A DNA stretch of 64,000 nucleotides, taken from the NCBI GenBank assembly GCA_964036315.1, contig OZ038482.1, positions 17,703,569-17,767,568 on the forward strand, in the 5' to 3' direction. This document shows positions 40,301 to 53,549 of this stretch, one piece after another. Position numbers and translations under genes: made by a program. Positions within the stretch are counted from its first letter, which is position 1; each line of letters opens with the position of its first letter. Below the pieces are notes generated by a model. It worked only from the letters and a program-made list of their open reading frames with translations. It was not told where the DNA came from and did not search any database. Origin of the DNA: Acanthosepion esculentum. Lineage: Eukaryota > Mollusca > Cephalopoda > Sepiida > Sepiidae.

Positions 40301-43300
40301 TACGTAATGACAAAGACTTTAAAGAAGTCACAACAATAAACACTCCAATAGGCTTATTAAAATGAAAAAGAATGCCATATAGAATTGAAACTGCAAGGGC
40401 TATTTTTCAAAGGGCTGTAGAGCAAATTATTGGTAGCGAGATAAAAAATATAATAGGCTACCAGTATGATATTTGTGTTGGTGCTATTAACGACAAAGAG
40501 TTAAAATGAAAAACCAGTATCATTCTGATTAAATTAAAAAATGTATTAACAATTAACAAAAAAAAAATGTGTGCATAACACTAAAAAAATATAATTTTTG
40601 GGATATTCCATATCTAACGAAGGTATATCACCAGATTAATCATTAATTGACAAAATATTAAAAGTTGAAGTACCTAAGAACAAAAAAAAATTGGAATCTT
40701 TCTTAGGATTTCTATAGACGATATGTAGAGCGATACTCCGAATTGATAGAACCTTTTGCTCCTTTAAGAAAATAAAAATATGGAATTTATTTGAACAAAA
40801 GAATAACAAGTAGCGTTTGAAAATTTAAAAGCTGTTCTGGCAAAGAAGCCAGTAGTAAAAATATTCAACCCTAGAAAGGAAATAGTAGTAACAACTGATG
40901 CAAGTGAACACTCGATCGCTGGGTTATTAACTCAGCAGGATGCTCATCCTCTTATGTATCTTTCGAAAAAATTGTCAAAAGCCGAATTGAATTATTGAAA
41001 TATTGAGAAAGACATGTTGGCCATAATATGGATGACAAACAGAGGTCGTCAGTTTCTGATTGGAAAGAGATTCCTACTAAGGTCCGACCATAGGCCTTTA
41101 GGATTCATATTTAATCCTAGGAAGGCCTTGATGTTAATGGCATTCAACTTAGATATTGCGTATGTGAAAGGCAATACCATTCCACATGTAGACGCTTTGT
41201 TAAGATTGGGGTTTATTACTTCTGAAAGTGAGAAAGAGGAGGACAAATTTGAAGATAGTTTCTTACACTGGGTCGAAACTGATATTTTGTCGATAGACAA
41301 ATTAACTGAGAAGTGAGATCCCATATTAAACAGTATATTGTTCAGGACAAAAAATAATAAGTAATGAAGGTGAAAGTGTCATGTCAAGGCAAGACCAACT
41401 AGACAGTGAAATTGAGAGTAATATATACGCTGAAGATGAACAAGGACAATCATTGGAGGAACACTCCTTTGAAGAAAGAAGGTCGAGGTTCCATATTTAG
41501 GCTCTTAGGGAGGGAGAGGAAAGTAATGAGGAGACAAATGCTGCCAAAAGAAGTTTTTTTGTTTTTATTTTTAAAGCATTTATGGTCTGGAGCCCCTGCT
41601 GTTTGCCTCAGGGTTCTTGATAAGATCCAGAGACGGATATGCAATGTAATTGGCCCTGATCTGTCATCTCGTCTGCAGTCGCTCTCTCACAGACGCGACG
41701 TTGCCGCGTTACAAGTACTTTCACGGTAATTGCTCTGAGGAGCTGCTTTCGCTGGTTCCTAGGCCTCATGAATTTAAACGTCCTACAAGGCTGGCATCCC
41801 GTTCCCACCCCTTCACCGTTGAAACTGTTAGATGTAGACGTCTCTTCTACTCCAATAGCTTCATGTCTCGCACATCTCGCCTGTGGAACTCCCTTCCTTA
41901 TTCCTGTTTCCCTGACAAATACAATCTCCAACTATTTAAGTGTAACGTCAATCGACATCTCCAGTTGCCTTGATCTATCCACTTCCCTTCTCCACATCCT
42001 TTCACCTTTCATTCCTATCTGCTCTCACTCCAAATCTTCTGTAAGCCTCCTGCCTTGATCGATCCACTATCTTTCTCCACATCCTCTCCTTTAACACTCC
42101 TATCTGCTCTTCCTCCAAACCTTCTGTAACCCCTTGCGTGCTAGTGGCTTCCAGCCTTGCTTGGGGTGATAAGCTTAAAAAATTTCACACCAAGCAAGGC
42201 TGGAGTGCCACCAACACACAAAGGGTTACAGAGAGTGAGAGCAAGAGTAAAGAGGGGTGTTTGAGGAAAGGATATAGAGAAGGACGGGGATCAGGATCAA
42301 GGCATCAGAAGATGTCGATTGATATTACACTTGAATATTTGAAGATTATAGCTATCAGGGAAGCAAGTAGGAGGAAGGGAGTTCCCATCTCTGTCCCATA
42401 ATGATTGTTCAATTTTTGCACAAATTTCATAGACTGAATGGAACAATCATTATGGGACAGAGGTAGAATAATATAGAAGAATGGCTGGTTTAATAATCAG
42501 ATTAAATTGAATGAAGAGAGGAAACATTTTTTTAAGCATTTCACGCCAAGCAAGTTGGGTGTGCCACTAGCACACAAGGGGTTACAGAGAGTGAGAGCAA
42601 GAGTAAAGAGGGGTGTTTGACAAAAGGATATAGAGAAGGACGGGGATCAGGATCAAGGCATCAGAAGATGTTGATTGACATTACATTTGAATATTTGGAG
42701 ATTATAGCTATCAGGGAAGCAAGTAGGAGGAAGGGAGTTACACTGTCAGGAAGTGCAAGAGAAGAAGCTGTTGGAGTATAAGTGGTGGTTACATTTAACT
42801 GTTTTGACAGTGAAAGGATAGGACCGAGATCCGAGATGCCAACCTAGTAGCACGCTTAAATTCATGCAGTTAGGGTACCAGTGAGAAGTAGCTAATTGGA
42901 GCAGTTGTCATGAAAGTATTTGTAGAAAAGACAGTACCAGGGATAAAACCTCTTCGGTACAGAGAGATGAGGTGACTCATTTACATATAAAGTCACAAAG
43001 AGTATAAATAGCTATGGCTATTACCCATGAGGTAGTTGAGTGCATACTACTTCCCGTGAGTCAGTAACACTACACTGCATCAGGTCTTGTTTTTTTTTTT
43101 CCTATGGGGTGACATGCAATCCTCCTCATACAGCAGGCAATCTTGTGGGGGAGCTGGTTTAGATGTGAACCACTCGTTTGTGCAGCAGGTTGTACTGGGT
43201 TATATGTTACCAGTAGCAGTCCTAAGCCTGACCTGACATTAAAATGAATGACAGAATGAAATTTCCCAATTTGTGAGCTGCTTGAGACCAAGCAGACAAC

Positions 43301-46300
43301 CACTATCAGTTACTAGTGTGAGAATTAATAACTGTGATCTTGCACAAGGTTATACTTTTTCCCTTGTAGGTTTCATTTTATTTGATTTATTTAACAGCAT
43401 ATCAACTCCTTATAAGTCATTTAATTCTGAAATTTAATTTTCTTGGAAGCTTTGAAGTAATATAAATATATGTTGTTCTGCTTTCACAATTGAATACATG
43501 GTAGATGACACTTAGATTTTGTGCATATACATGTTTGTGAGAACATAATTACTAGAGGCAATGATATGTATGTTTTATGTTGTAGTTTTGTTGAAGTTAT
43601 ATTTTGGAATACACTTTGATTTCAGAGTAAGAAATTGTCGGATATTATATGGATTCATATCATGGAAGTTCTTTCATGTTCGTTGGTTGTTTAGTTGATT
43701 GATTTTGTTTAGTGATATATCAGCATCTATGGGTAATTTAATGCCAAAATCTAAATAATTTGAACACCATTTTATGGATTTAATTAATATATTTTGAATG
43801 TAATTGTATGCCTTCAACTGCAGATAAAATGTATTGCTGGTCATTTTGCTTTAAAAATGTATTGTTGGTCATTTTACTATAAATTGTTGGTCCTTTTTTA
43901 TTTAAAAATGTATTTCTGGTATTTTACTATAAAAATGTATTTTTATACTTTCATAGTCTCTTGTTTGGGGGGGGTCACTATTTACCCATAGCTGAGACCC
44001 TAACAAGTGCTACCACTGAGTGTCAGGGTGGACCTGAGAACAACAGCAATTAAGAGGTGGTTCCACACTCCTCAAAACTTCCAGTCTCCTGATAAATAGC
44101 AAGACAGTTGATGCCCTTCAAAAAAGAAAAATCTGCTATTTTTAATTTTTGTGTTGATTTTTTTTTTCTTTTTCTCCTCCATATTTCATTCCCTGATGAA
44201 ACTTTAATGAAAGCAAAACATGTTAGATTTATAAATGTTTCCTATTTGTTCCTTATCCTATCATTCTGTTGGATTCCAATCCTTATTTGATTGCAATTCT
44301 CATCCATATATACATATTTTTGTGATGTCAACGAACACACATTACCACTTTTGTGATGCCAATGAATACTCATTGTCACTTTTGTAATTCTCATTGTAGT
44401 AGAGACTTTCTAATTGCAGATACAACTTATAGTATGTCATTGAACAATGCTGGTGTCAGACGCCTTCAAGTAACACTCACACTAATAGTACTTGCTCAAT
44501 AATACTCACTCAAAAAGCAATCCATATTGTGATCCAAATAGAGAAATAGTATAGTGAATAGAGTAGAGAATAGCGGTCCATATAGTAATAGAGGATAGAC
44601 TAGAAATGGAGATCGTTAGTTGTCACTTACTTTCTACATATAGGTCTGTATGGAAAGTGAGAGGCAGAATATAAAAAAAATTCTAGAAAATCACATTATA
44701 TTAATTTTTGAACATTTCTTTCTTTTTTTATTGAAAAAATAAATATTTCACCCCCTACCAACCAGCAATGATTCAGGCCCCACTGACCAGTTATGTGACC
44801 AGGAGGCATATAGACTAGTCCTATTACTCAATTATTACTCCTAATCAAGTACTCATTACCTGTATAAATGACACTAGTTCACAATACATCAATGAATCAG
44901 AATCTAACCTCTCCACAATGGGCAAGAAGAAAGAATTGTCTCAAGACATTTGGGACAAAATTGTATACCTGCACAAGACTGGAATGGGTTACAAGACAAT
45001 TGGTAAGCAGCTAGGTGAGAAGGAGTCAACTGTTGGTGCGATAATGGAAGAAACACCAATTGACTATCAGTCTCCCTCAGTCTGGAGCTCCACGCAAGAT
45101 CTCCCAATGTGGAGTGAACTTGATGATGAGAAACATGAGGAAACAACCTAGAACTACGCAACAAGAGCTTCTTGATGATCTCAAGGCAGCTGGGACCACA
45201 GTCATCAAGATGACCATTAGTAACACACTACATCGTCATGGACTGAAATCATGTAGTGCCCACAATGTACCCCTATTCAAGAAGGCACATGTACAAGCCC
45301 ATCAGAAGTTTGCAAATGAGCACCTGGATGATTCAGAGGATGGTTGGGAGAAAGTGCTGTGGTCGGATGAAACTAAAATTGAGCTTTTTGGCATCAACTC
45401 AACTTGCCGTTTTTGGAGGAAAAAAATAGCTGACTTGGACCCCAAGGACACCATCCCAACCATTAAGCATGGTGGTGGAAACATTATGCTTTAGGGCTGT
45501 TTCTCTGCTAAGGGGACAGGACGACTACACTGGATCGAGGGAAAGATTGATGGTCAGTATAAGCAGTACCCTACAACGTAACAACTACCCCAGATACATA
45601 ACAGCAGCTCTGACAAACTGGGATAGAAGGGTACAAGAGGATAACAACACTCATAAAACAGCTTCAATCTGCCTACCCTATGTAAAGGGATTATCAGAAA
45701 AAATAAGAAAGATCTGTGGTTCACCAGGCTAAAAAAACTTGGAGAGTTGGGTTAAAGGGAAATAACTGAGACATCCAGAAGTGGCATGGCATGTAGAACT
45801 AGGATGAAATAAAGTGCTTAGTTCAAAATTCCAATCACCCGAAGAAGCATACAACAGCCGAAATGTTGTGAATAAGGAAGATAACAGTCCAAATAATGTA
45901 AGTAATGAACCTGGCTCTCCAATTTCACATTCCAAGGTGTTATCAATTATAACACACCACACATCCATTCTCTTTTATTAACCTACTGTGTGTCTTAGTT
46001 GCTTGTTAGTATTTTACTATTTTCAGTTTAGTTTGAAGCTGTTTGTTTGAAATAATGAATGTTTTACAGAGAAATATGCAAGTAATTTATGAGCTGTCTT
46101 TTCCCATTCCATTCATTACTTTATTACTATACAAATAATCTATAATATTATTTATAGTTTTTATTCATAACACTCAGTGTAAATATTCATAGAATGCAAT
46201 GCAAAAATATTAATGTTTGACATGTCCCCTTTGCTTGACCTCTTGAAAATTTGGGTTTTTGTACTTGCTAATTCCAGGATATATTGTATGTATATGTATA

Positions 46301-49300
46301 TACCATAAGTACGTATATACCACCATTCTCAAATAAAAACCTTTTGAATTTTGAAAAGTGTCTGGTCCAAGTCAATACCAAAAGCTATCATGTTGGTCTG
46401 GCTCCAAGGATTTCAGATAGATATTCTTTTTTTTAATGTAGCCATAAATTGTCTCTTTTATTTTTTGTAAGGAGAAGCAAAAATCTAAAGCCAACAAAAG
46501 TACTAATTCCAGTGATAAAGAAAATGGTTTTCCTGATTCTGAAGGCACTAAATCAAGGTATTTAATTTCAACTTCTTTTAATCATTTCACCGCAGGCAGG
46601 GCTATAAAGCCACTAAGATGCAAGGGGGGTTACTGAGTGTTTGAGAATATGGGGGAAATACCATTATAGAGAGATATCAAAAGAACATTAATTAAGAAAA
46701 CAAAATATAATGACTGACAATGCAAATAAATATGTGATGATCAAAGTCAACTGAGAAGCAAGAAACCAGAAGAGAGTTCCAAAAGCGAGAAGTGCAATAG
46801 AAGAAACTGTTAGCATAGAACGTGTATGGTTGCTTCTAGGCATTTTAACTGTAAATGATGACACCTTGCCACCAATCTAGTATTGTGCTTGAAACTTTTT
46901 TAAAGAATTTCTATTACTTTATTAGAAAGTAATAAGGCAAATAATATTGTGTGGAATCATTGTTTTTTCATCAAATAACCTTTTTTTTTTAAATATGTAC
47001 TCAAACCTTTAACAAAAGTTAGTTTAAGTTTTAAAATCCTCTTCAAGCAATAAACCTAATGACTATGAAATGCAAACATAAACTGAAGTTATTTTGGAAC
47101 ATTTACACTTGTAGCTATATCTCAGTGGTGAAAGCATAGGGCTGAAAGTAAAGAGATAACAGTTATTATTAGAAGTTTAAGAAAAATAATTCTGTTATAA
47201 ATCAATCCATTGTAAGTTCCATAATACAATGTCTACTCTCTGAAAAGCATTTTTTGTTTTTGTTTTCATTTGTGTTATTAGAATCTTGCAATCCTTCCAA
47301 GGAATTATGAAGAAGAAATATTTTTCCTTCACTACCGAAGAAATGTTTCCGGGCAGTCTCAATCATGAGTTCTGTATCCAATTAGGGTTGTTGGGGCACC
47401 ACATGCACTGCAGCTGTAGCAGTAAGACTGCCTGACAGAGCCTCTTTTCAGGGAGGTGTGTTTGTGTGTGTGTGTGGGGGGGGTAATTTAAGAGTTATCC
47501 TTCTCCTAGACTGGTTACTCTACCAAGGCAATAGAGACCAGTCTGCCATGCTGTTTACCCCCCCCCCCAGAGCTGGGAGAAGATGGATTCATGCCTTTTC
47601 CAAAGGCATGAATCCAGAAGTCAAAAAAAAGAGAACTGGCTGGAATTTGAACTCCATTCAGCAATTCCATTTTTTGCGCTGACAACCATTACACTACTGT
47701 TACACCATCCTGATTTGGGGATTTGTAAATATATACAGAGAATATATTATGAATTTTGAATATTTTTCAGGACATTCATCCATTAATATCCTTCAGATAT
47801 TAACTTGCAACTGACAGATCATAAGATCTCAATATTCACTACCAAATGTTTCTCTACTGAAAATAAAGTACATTTGAATAGATTAGTTATGTTAGACAGA
47901 AAATTATCTTTTAAATAAGTCATTATAATTACATTTGTAGTCTTTAATAATCATTAAAAAATGAATTTGACAGAATTTAAGCTGAGAATGAGTGCCAAAA
48001 ATATTTATAAAATTGTTTACTAAAGGATAATAACACTAAACAGTGAGACTATTTAAAAAGTAAACTCTGCTATGATATGCTTATGTTCAGCTATCAAAAT
48101 TTTAAACTAAAGTATATTTTTTAATAATATTATTGAATTTTTTAAGCCTGTAATTGTGGCCTTATTGTTAAAAAGAAAAAGTGGAAGTAACAAAACATCA
48201 AATGGAGATAAGATGTGGTTGAGTTTTTTATTTCTCATGATTTGATAACTTACTCATTCAATAACTTATTCTGGAGTATCGTATATCAGTCCTGGGACAT
48301 TGAAACTTTGTTTGGGGTATAGCACAAGGTTGTAGTCAAGATAGACATGTGAAGAATATCAACAGGCATGTGTAGTTGAGTGAAATAGAATTGTGGAAGA
48401 TATATTCCATGAATTATTCGGTTGCATTAGTTGAGAATTAATCTGTCCTGCTGTTGGTTTTGTCACTAGCCAAAGGTATTGCTGTTGATAGATGTACTTT
48501 GGTGTTGCAGCTTATGGCCTGGTTAAGTTTGCCTGCTGTGTAGTGCATTGCTAATGCCAGCTGGGTCAGATCTGTTTTCATGTGTGAAATCAGCATTGGC
48601 TTTATAATGAGTTAAAGGCTCAGAAACAGCTCCTATGAAAGCCATGTGGGCCTTTTTTGATTAGTCAAAAGGGATGTTTTATGACCCTGATATATTTGGG
48701 TAGTTTTCCGGAAGTGGGTGCAACAGAACTGGACAAAATTAAGTTCTGCTTTTTGTCATATGATTTGTAGATGTTGAAATGAACACTTCCATTAGAGTTA
48801 AAGAATTGGAGTTCTGACACGGTGCAACAGACCTTATCATGAAGCAATGAAAATATTTAACACGTGAACTCTGCTTTTATATATATATTCTAGTTTACCT
48901 ATGACATCAGAAATTATGGCATATTTTGTCAAGTACTTACCACTCACATGTGACTCTCTGAATATATTTTTCCACTTATTATAATTTACCTATTTGCACA
49001 TACACATGCTAATATTCTCTGATCTCTTTTTTGATTTTGGTGTTTTGATTCATTCAAAGGGTCCGTTATTGTCAAAACAAAGGCACTGCCAACTGGTGTT
49101 GCCAATGAAAGGGCAATGCCTGGAGATATCTCCCTTGTACTAGCAACATTATAAGTATCACATACAAAAAATATATTGTGTCCATAAAAAAAATACATAA
49201 ATAAAAAATTAATTATATTGTCACTTGGTTGCGTCCATAAAAAATAAATAAATAAAAATTAATTAGTGTCAAAAATAATTATGATAAAATAATTATAACA

Positions 49301-51638
49301 ATTATAATTATCATTAATTCACTCTTTCTAAACCAATAAGAATCAACCCCACTTTTCTCCTCTACACCCAAACTCATGACCCCCTCACTATTGGGAAGGC
49401 AGTCAACATGTGGGTTGACAAAAATTTGGGCTCCTTTCCTTTTTCAGGCCACATTTTTTTTATTTTCCAACTAAATTATTCGGGCACTTATTACACCCAT
49501 GTATAAAAAAAACATATAAGAAAGACTGTATATACTTTACTTATTCTTTATCTTATCATTCTCTCAGATTCTCATCCATATTTGACCTACATTTGATCCC
49601 AAACTCAAAATTTTACTCAGTATTAGTGTCTGTCAACAACACTACGTAACAACCAGATCATAAATAATACTTGTTTTGTTGTTTCCACATCTTGCTGTTT
49701 CTCATTTTCTATGAGTATTTTTGTATATATAAATGTTAGGGGGTTTATAATTATTTACTCAGATTTATAAATCCCCTACAATATCAATACACTTGGCATA
49801 TTATAAAAGTTATTCAGCTACAAAATTGGTAAAAAAAAGTAACTGATTATTTTCTGAAAACAACAATAAATAAATCAGTAATGTGTTTTGGGGATTTTCT
49901 GATTTCAGTGAAGAGCAAGAAAATAAAAGCGCCACAAAAGAAAAAACAGAGGAAGAGCTTGAAAAAGAGTAAGTCATACTTGAAATTTTGAGACATGACA
50001 TTTTCATTATTCCATACATTAGTCACACTAGTATCCTCATCTTTGTTGTTTCTATCACACATTTTCAACTAGTTCTTCAGCCTTCATCAAACATGATATA
50101 CATTCAATAATGTTTTACACACACACAAATAGTGGCCACTTCATAAGTTTAAAATAGAGTTATTGTATATTTTTATATTTTTACTGACTCTAATTGATCA
50201 AAGGTCTTCTGTCGTTATTTAGTGGAGGGGGTCGCAAAGGATCCTCTACATGAGTGGCTTGACTTGTCGGAGGAGGAGTTTCACTCTTTTTGGTCTTGGG
50301 TGCCAGCGGAGGATTATCTCAGTAACCCTGAGTTTTCGCTTACCTGACAATTGGCTCGGAATTGGCTGCCTCTTAATGACAAGGCCTTCATATGGAGCTT
50401 GGTAGATTTGCCAGACTGTGAATGGTGTGACCATGGTTTAGAAGAAACAGCTTTGCACGCCTTCTACCATTCTTCCCAGGTTTGCCACTTATGGGACCAT
50501 GTTGGCGAGTTGACGGCTCGTCTCGCTCCCGAAAAGCTTGTGCTCATGGATTGGGCATCTGCGTATGACAATGTGTCGCCCCCGTATTCTGGGGTGAAAC
50601 GAATGGTGTTTCTGATGCTGCTGGCCACGGCCCAAATGGTGATTTGGACAACGCGACAGGAGGAAGTCTTACGAGGTAACCGTCTTTCTCATCAGGATCT
50701 GATCCGATTCCTTGAGCCTCAGCTCAAGATGAAGATTAGAACTGATAGAAAACGCTTGCATTCGACAGTCTTCAGCGAAAGGTGGGTGACTGAGGCAAGC
50801 TTGGTTCGTTTGAACGGGGCTAGCCTTGATTTTCTCTTTTAGGTCAACCTACATCACATCGGGGTGGTTTCCTGTGGAGCCCTCCTGTTGGTTAGGCTAG
50901 ACAAGCCTTGTGTAACTAGGTTATGTGAGTAAGTGTTGTTCCTGGCCTGTCCCCAGCTGCATCTTTGGTTATGATCCAGGGTGAGATTCCCAACCTCCCC
51001 AGTTTGTTTTAGCCCCTTTTTAATCTCGACTGGGTCAGTTTTTAATTTTCCCATGTCTGTATAATTTTTTATCCTTTTCCCACTCCCTTAGCAAGAGAGC
51101 CTCTTGATTTTGTCCAATGGGCAGAATACAGCGGCCTCTCCTTTTTGAGGGTTGAACAGGCCCTACTAACATCAGTTATGTTTAGTTTACTTTGTGTTGA
51201 TGTTTAGTTCGTTATTGGGTTCATCTCTCTCCTCTCTCATTCTTCATTATTAGATTTTTATGTATTATTTATTATCATTAAATTTTTATGCCATGGGGCG
51301 TGTTTTGTAGGTCCCCCTTGAGAGGATGCGGTATTGTGGTGTATGGAGGATTGAGTGGTGACGGACAAGTTTTTATGGTGAATGTGGAAATTGTAATGAG
51401 TGAAAGGGTTGTGAATCGGATTAGCTAGGTATAAGATAGTTAGTGTTGACCAGCCTTAACCCCTCCCCTTTTTTAGGCCATGTGCCATAATTGTATTTTT
51501 TACAATAAATTTAACAAAAATATCCCAATAATTCTACTTTTAGGAAATCCATGTCATAGAGAATTGTTACTGAATAAATAATAACTTTTTTTTTTTTTTC
51601 TGATACTTTATTTAAGGTCCAATCTATGTTTCTGGGGG

Positions 51639-51704
<66 letters not shown>

Positions 51705-51833
51705 AAGACATTTTTATGTTTAACATTCTTTTTATAGATACAAATATTTAAGTAAATGCTCTGTTTATAATAAACAGTATTAAATGACACCCATACATCA
51801 ACATACACACACACACATATATCTACACACACC

Positions 51834-51889
<56 letters not shown>

Positions 51890-53218
51890 CAGCCTGTTTC
51901 ACTATATCACAGCTCATCAGTGTGGCTAGACATCTGAGTGCTTCAAGCTGGGATCAAAACTCAACCAATTTGGCATCAGTCAGAGACTCTATCCCTAAGC
52001 TATCGGCACACAGCAGAGAAAGGGAATCTTTTAACGTATTAGATATGTGGTGTATATAAACACTAGACTAGTAGCCAGAGTTCTCAGTTCTGGTGAAGAG
52101 CTATGCATTAAGCAGGAGGAGCAGCTGTTAAAAAATCTCTTTCTCCATAGTGTGCTCAACGCGTACACACAGATACAGGTATAGCCATAAACACCTAAGC
52201 AGAACAAACGTAAATAACAACCAATGTACAAACAAATACATACTCAATCCCATAAGTCTGTACTCATGCATACACAAATCAATGCATGAGCATAAACACA
52301 TATACGCATGCATACAGCTAAATATGTGGACAGAAATTCATACAAGTAAATAAGCACAAATGCATGCACATACAAACATACACACAAACATACTGAAGTT
52401 AAGCTACAGTTGTACCGATAACCTCAAAAAATCATAAAAACCGCAATAACAAACTAAACCAATGCAAAAATCAAAATAGAAATGCAATAAATTGAACAAT
52501 CAGTACCAATAATGTGAGCAAATGTAATTTTAGAAAACCTAATAACTGCCCATTGCAAAATAAATATTTGACAAGCTCTCCTTTATCTAGGCCTAATTTC
52601 CACAATAGAAAACCTGAGTCTAAAAAAATTCTATATAGGGAGCATTAAGAATGATTTTGAGAATAGAAGGTAAAAGCATAAATTATCATTCACAAATAGC
52701 ACTTACAAAACATTTTTTGGAAATTAAAAGAGGAAAACAAAAGTTAAAATAGAAAATCCTTAAAAAATCCAGAACTTGTAAATCTTTAAATGAACCATGT
52801 TTCCTATGCCTTAATAAAAAGTTCACATTAATTAGATTCGAAGATAAGAATTCTTTATTAAATCAAAGAAGCAAGCTGTCAACTGTATACATAGTTCTCC
52901 TTTCACCTTGCAGTACAGTTAAACTCCTTATTTATAGTATAATAGCACTAAGTCCTGATCAGTAAGTAATATTAATTCATAGTACTCTAACAATTCTTTT
53001 TTTTTGTTTATGCCCTACCTTGCCATACAAATCCTAATCTTGATTTGTACTCGGTTGTGTATGTATGTACACATTTTTGCATGTGTATGTGTTTGTATAC
53101 GAATTTGTGCCTTTGTATGTGTATGAATGCGCACATATCCACACATATATATATGTAAGGTTGTGCCTGTGTGTATTTTTTTATATATGTGTATATATGC
53201 TTTCTCTATATGTGTTTG

Positions 53219-53281
<63 letters not shown>

Positions 53282-53514
53282 ATGTGTGTGTGTGTGTGTG
53301 TATGTATATGTATATATATGTGTGTGTGTGTGTATGTATATGTATGTTTATGTGTGTGTATGTATATGTATGTTTATGTGTGTGTGTGTATGTATATGTA
53401 TGTTTATGTGTGTGTGTGTGTGTATGTATATGTATGTTTGTGTGTGTGTGTGTGTATGTTTGTGTGTGTGTGTATATGTATGTTTATGTGTGTGTGTGTA
53501 TGTATATGTATGTT

Positions 53515-53549
<35 letters not shown>

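Larger units (their letters stand above)
38742..43079 (+). mobile_element. Degenerate Ty3/Gypsy retrotransposon with ~100-bp LTRs
   Basis: Similar terminal segments of 99 and 112 bp (38742-38840, 42968-43079) begin TGAGGTGACTCATTTACATA and end in ACTACA or ACTGCA. The flanks ACAGG and TCAGG fit a 5-bp target duplication with one change. Between them lie a gag frame with a zinc knuckle, then protease, reverse transcriptase and RNase H pieces, in order and broken by many stops. Integrase is absent. From 41555 the rest is filled with LINE tails in both orientations and a short hairpin. It is the main content of DNAAF11 intron 8. Confidence 0.8.

Noticed and set aside
41608..41931. 107-codon reverse-strand frame
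   Set aside because: It is a shadow of the + strand LINE coding sequence at 41575-41973.
45469..45732. 87-codon frame as an independent gene
   Set aside because: Its first part is out-of-frame Tc1 transposase and its second part is a Penelope-like linker, so it is a chance fusion.
36214..46471. A further small DNAAF11 exon within the 10.2-kb intron 8
   Set aside because: No extra exon is needed to keep the frame between exons 8 and 9, and none with family similarity was seen; a lineage-specific linker exon cannot be fully excluded.
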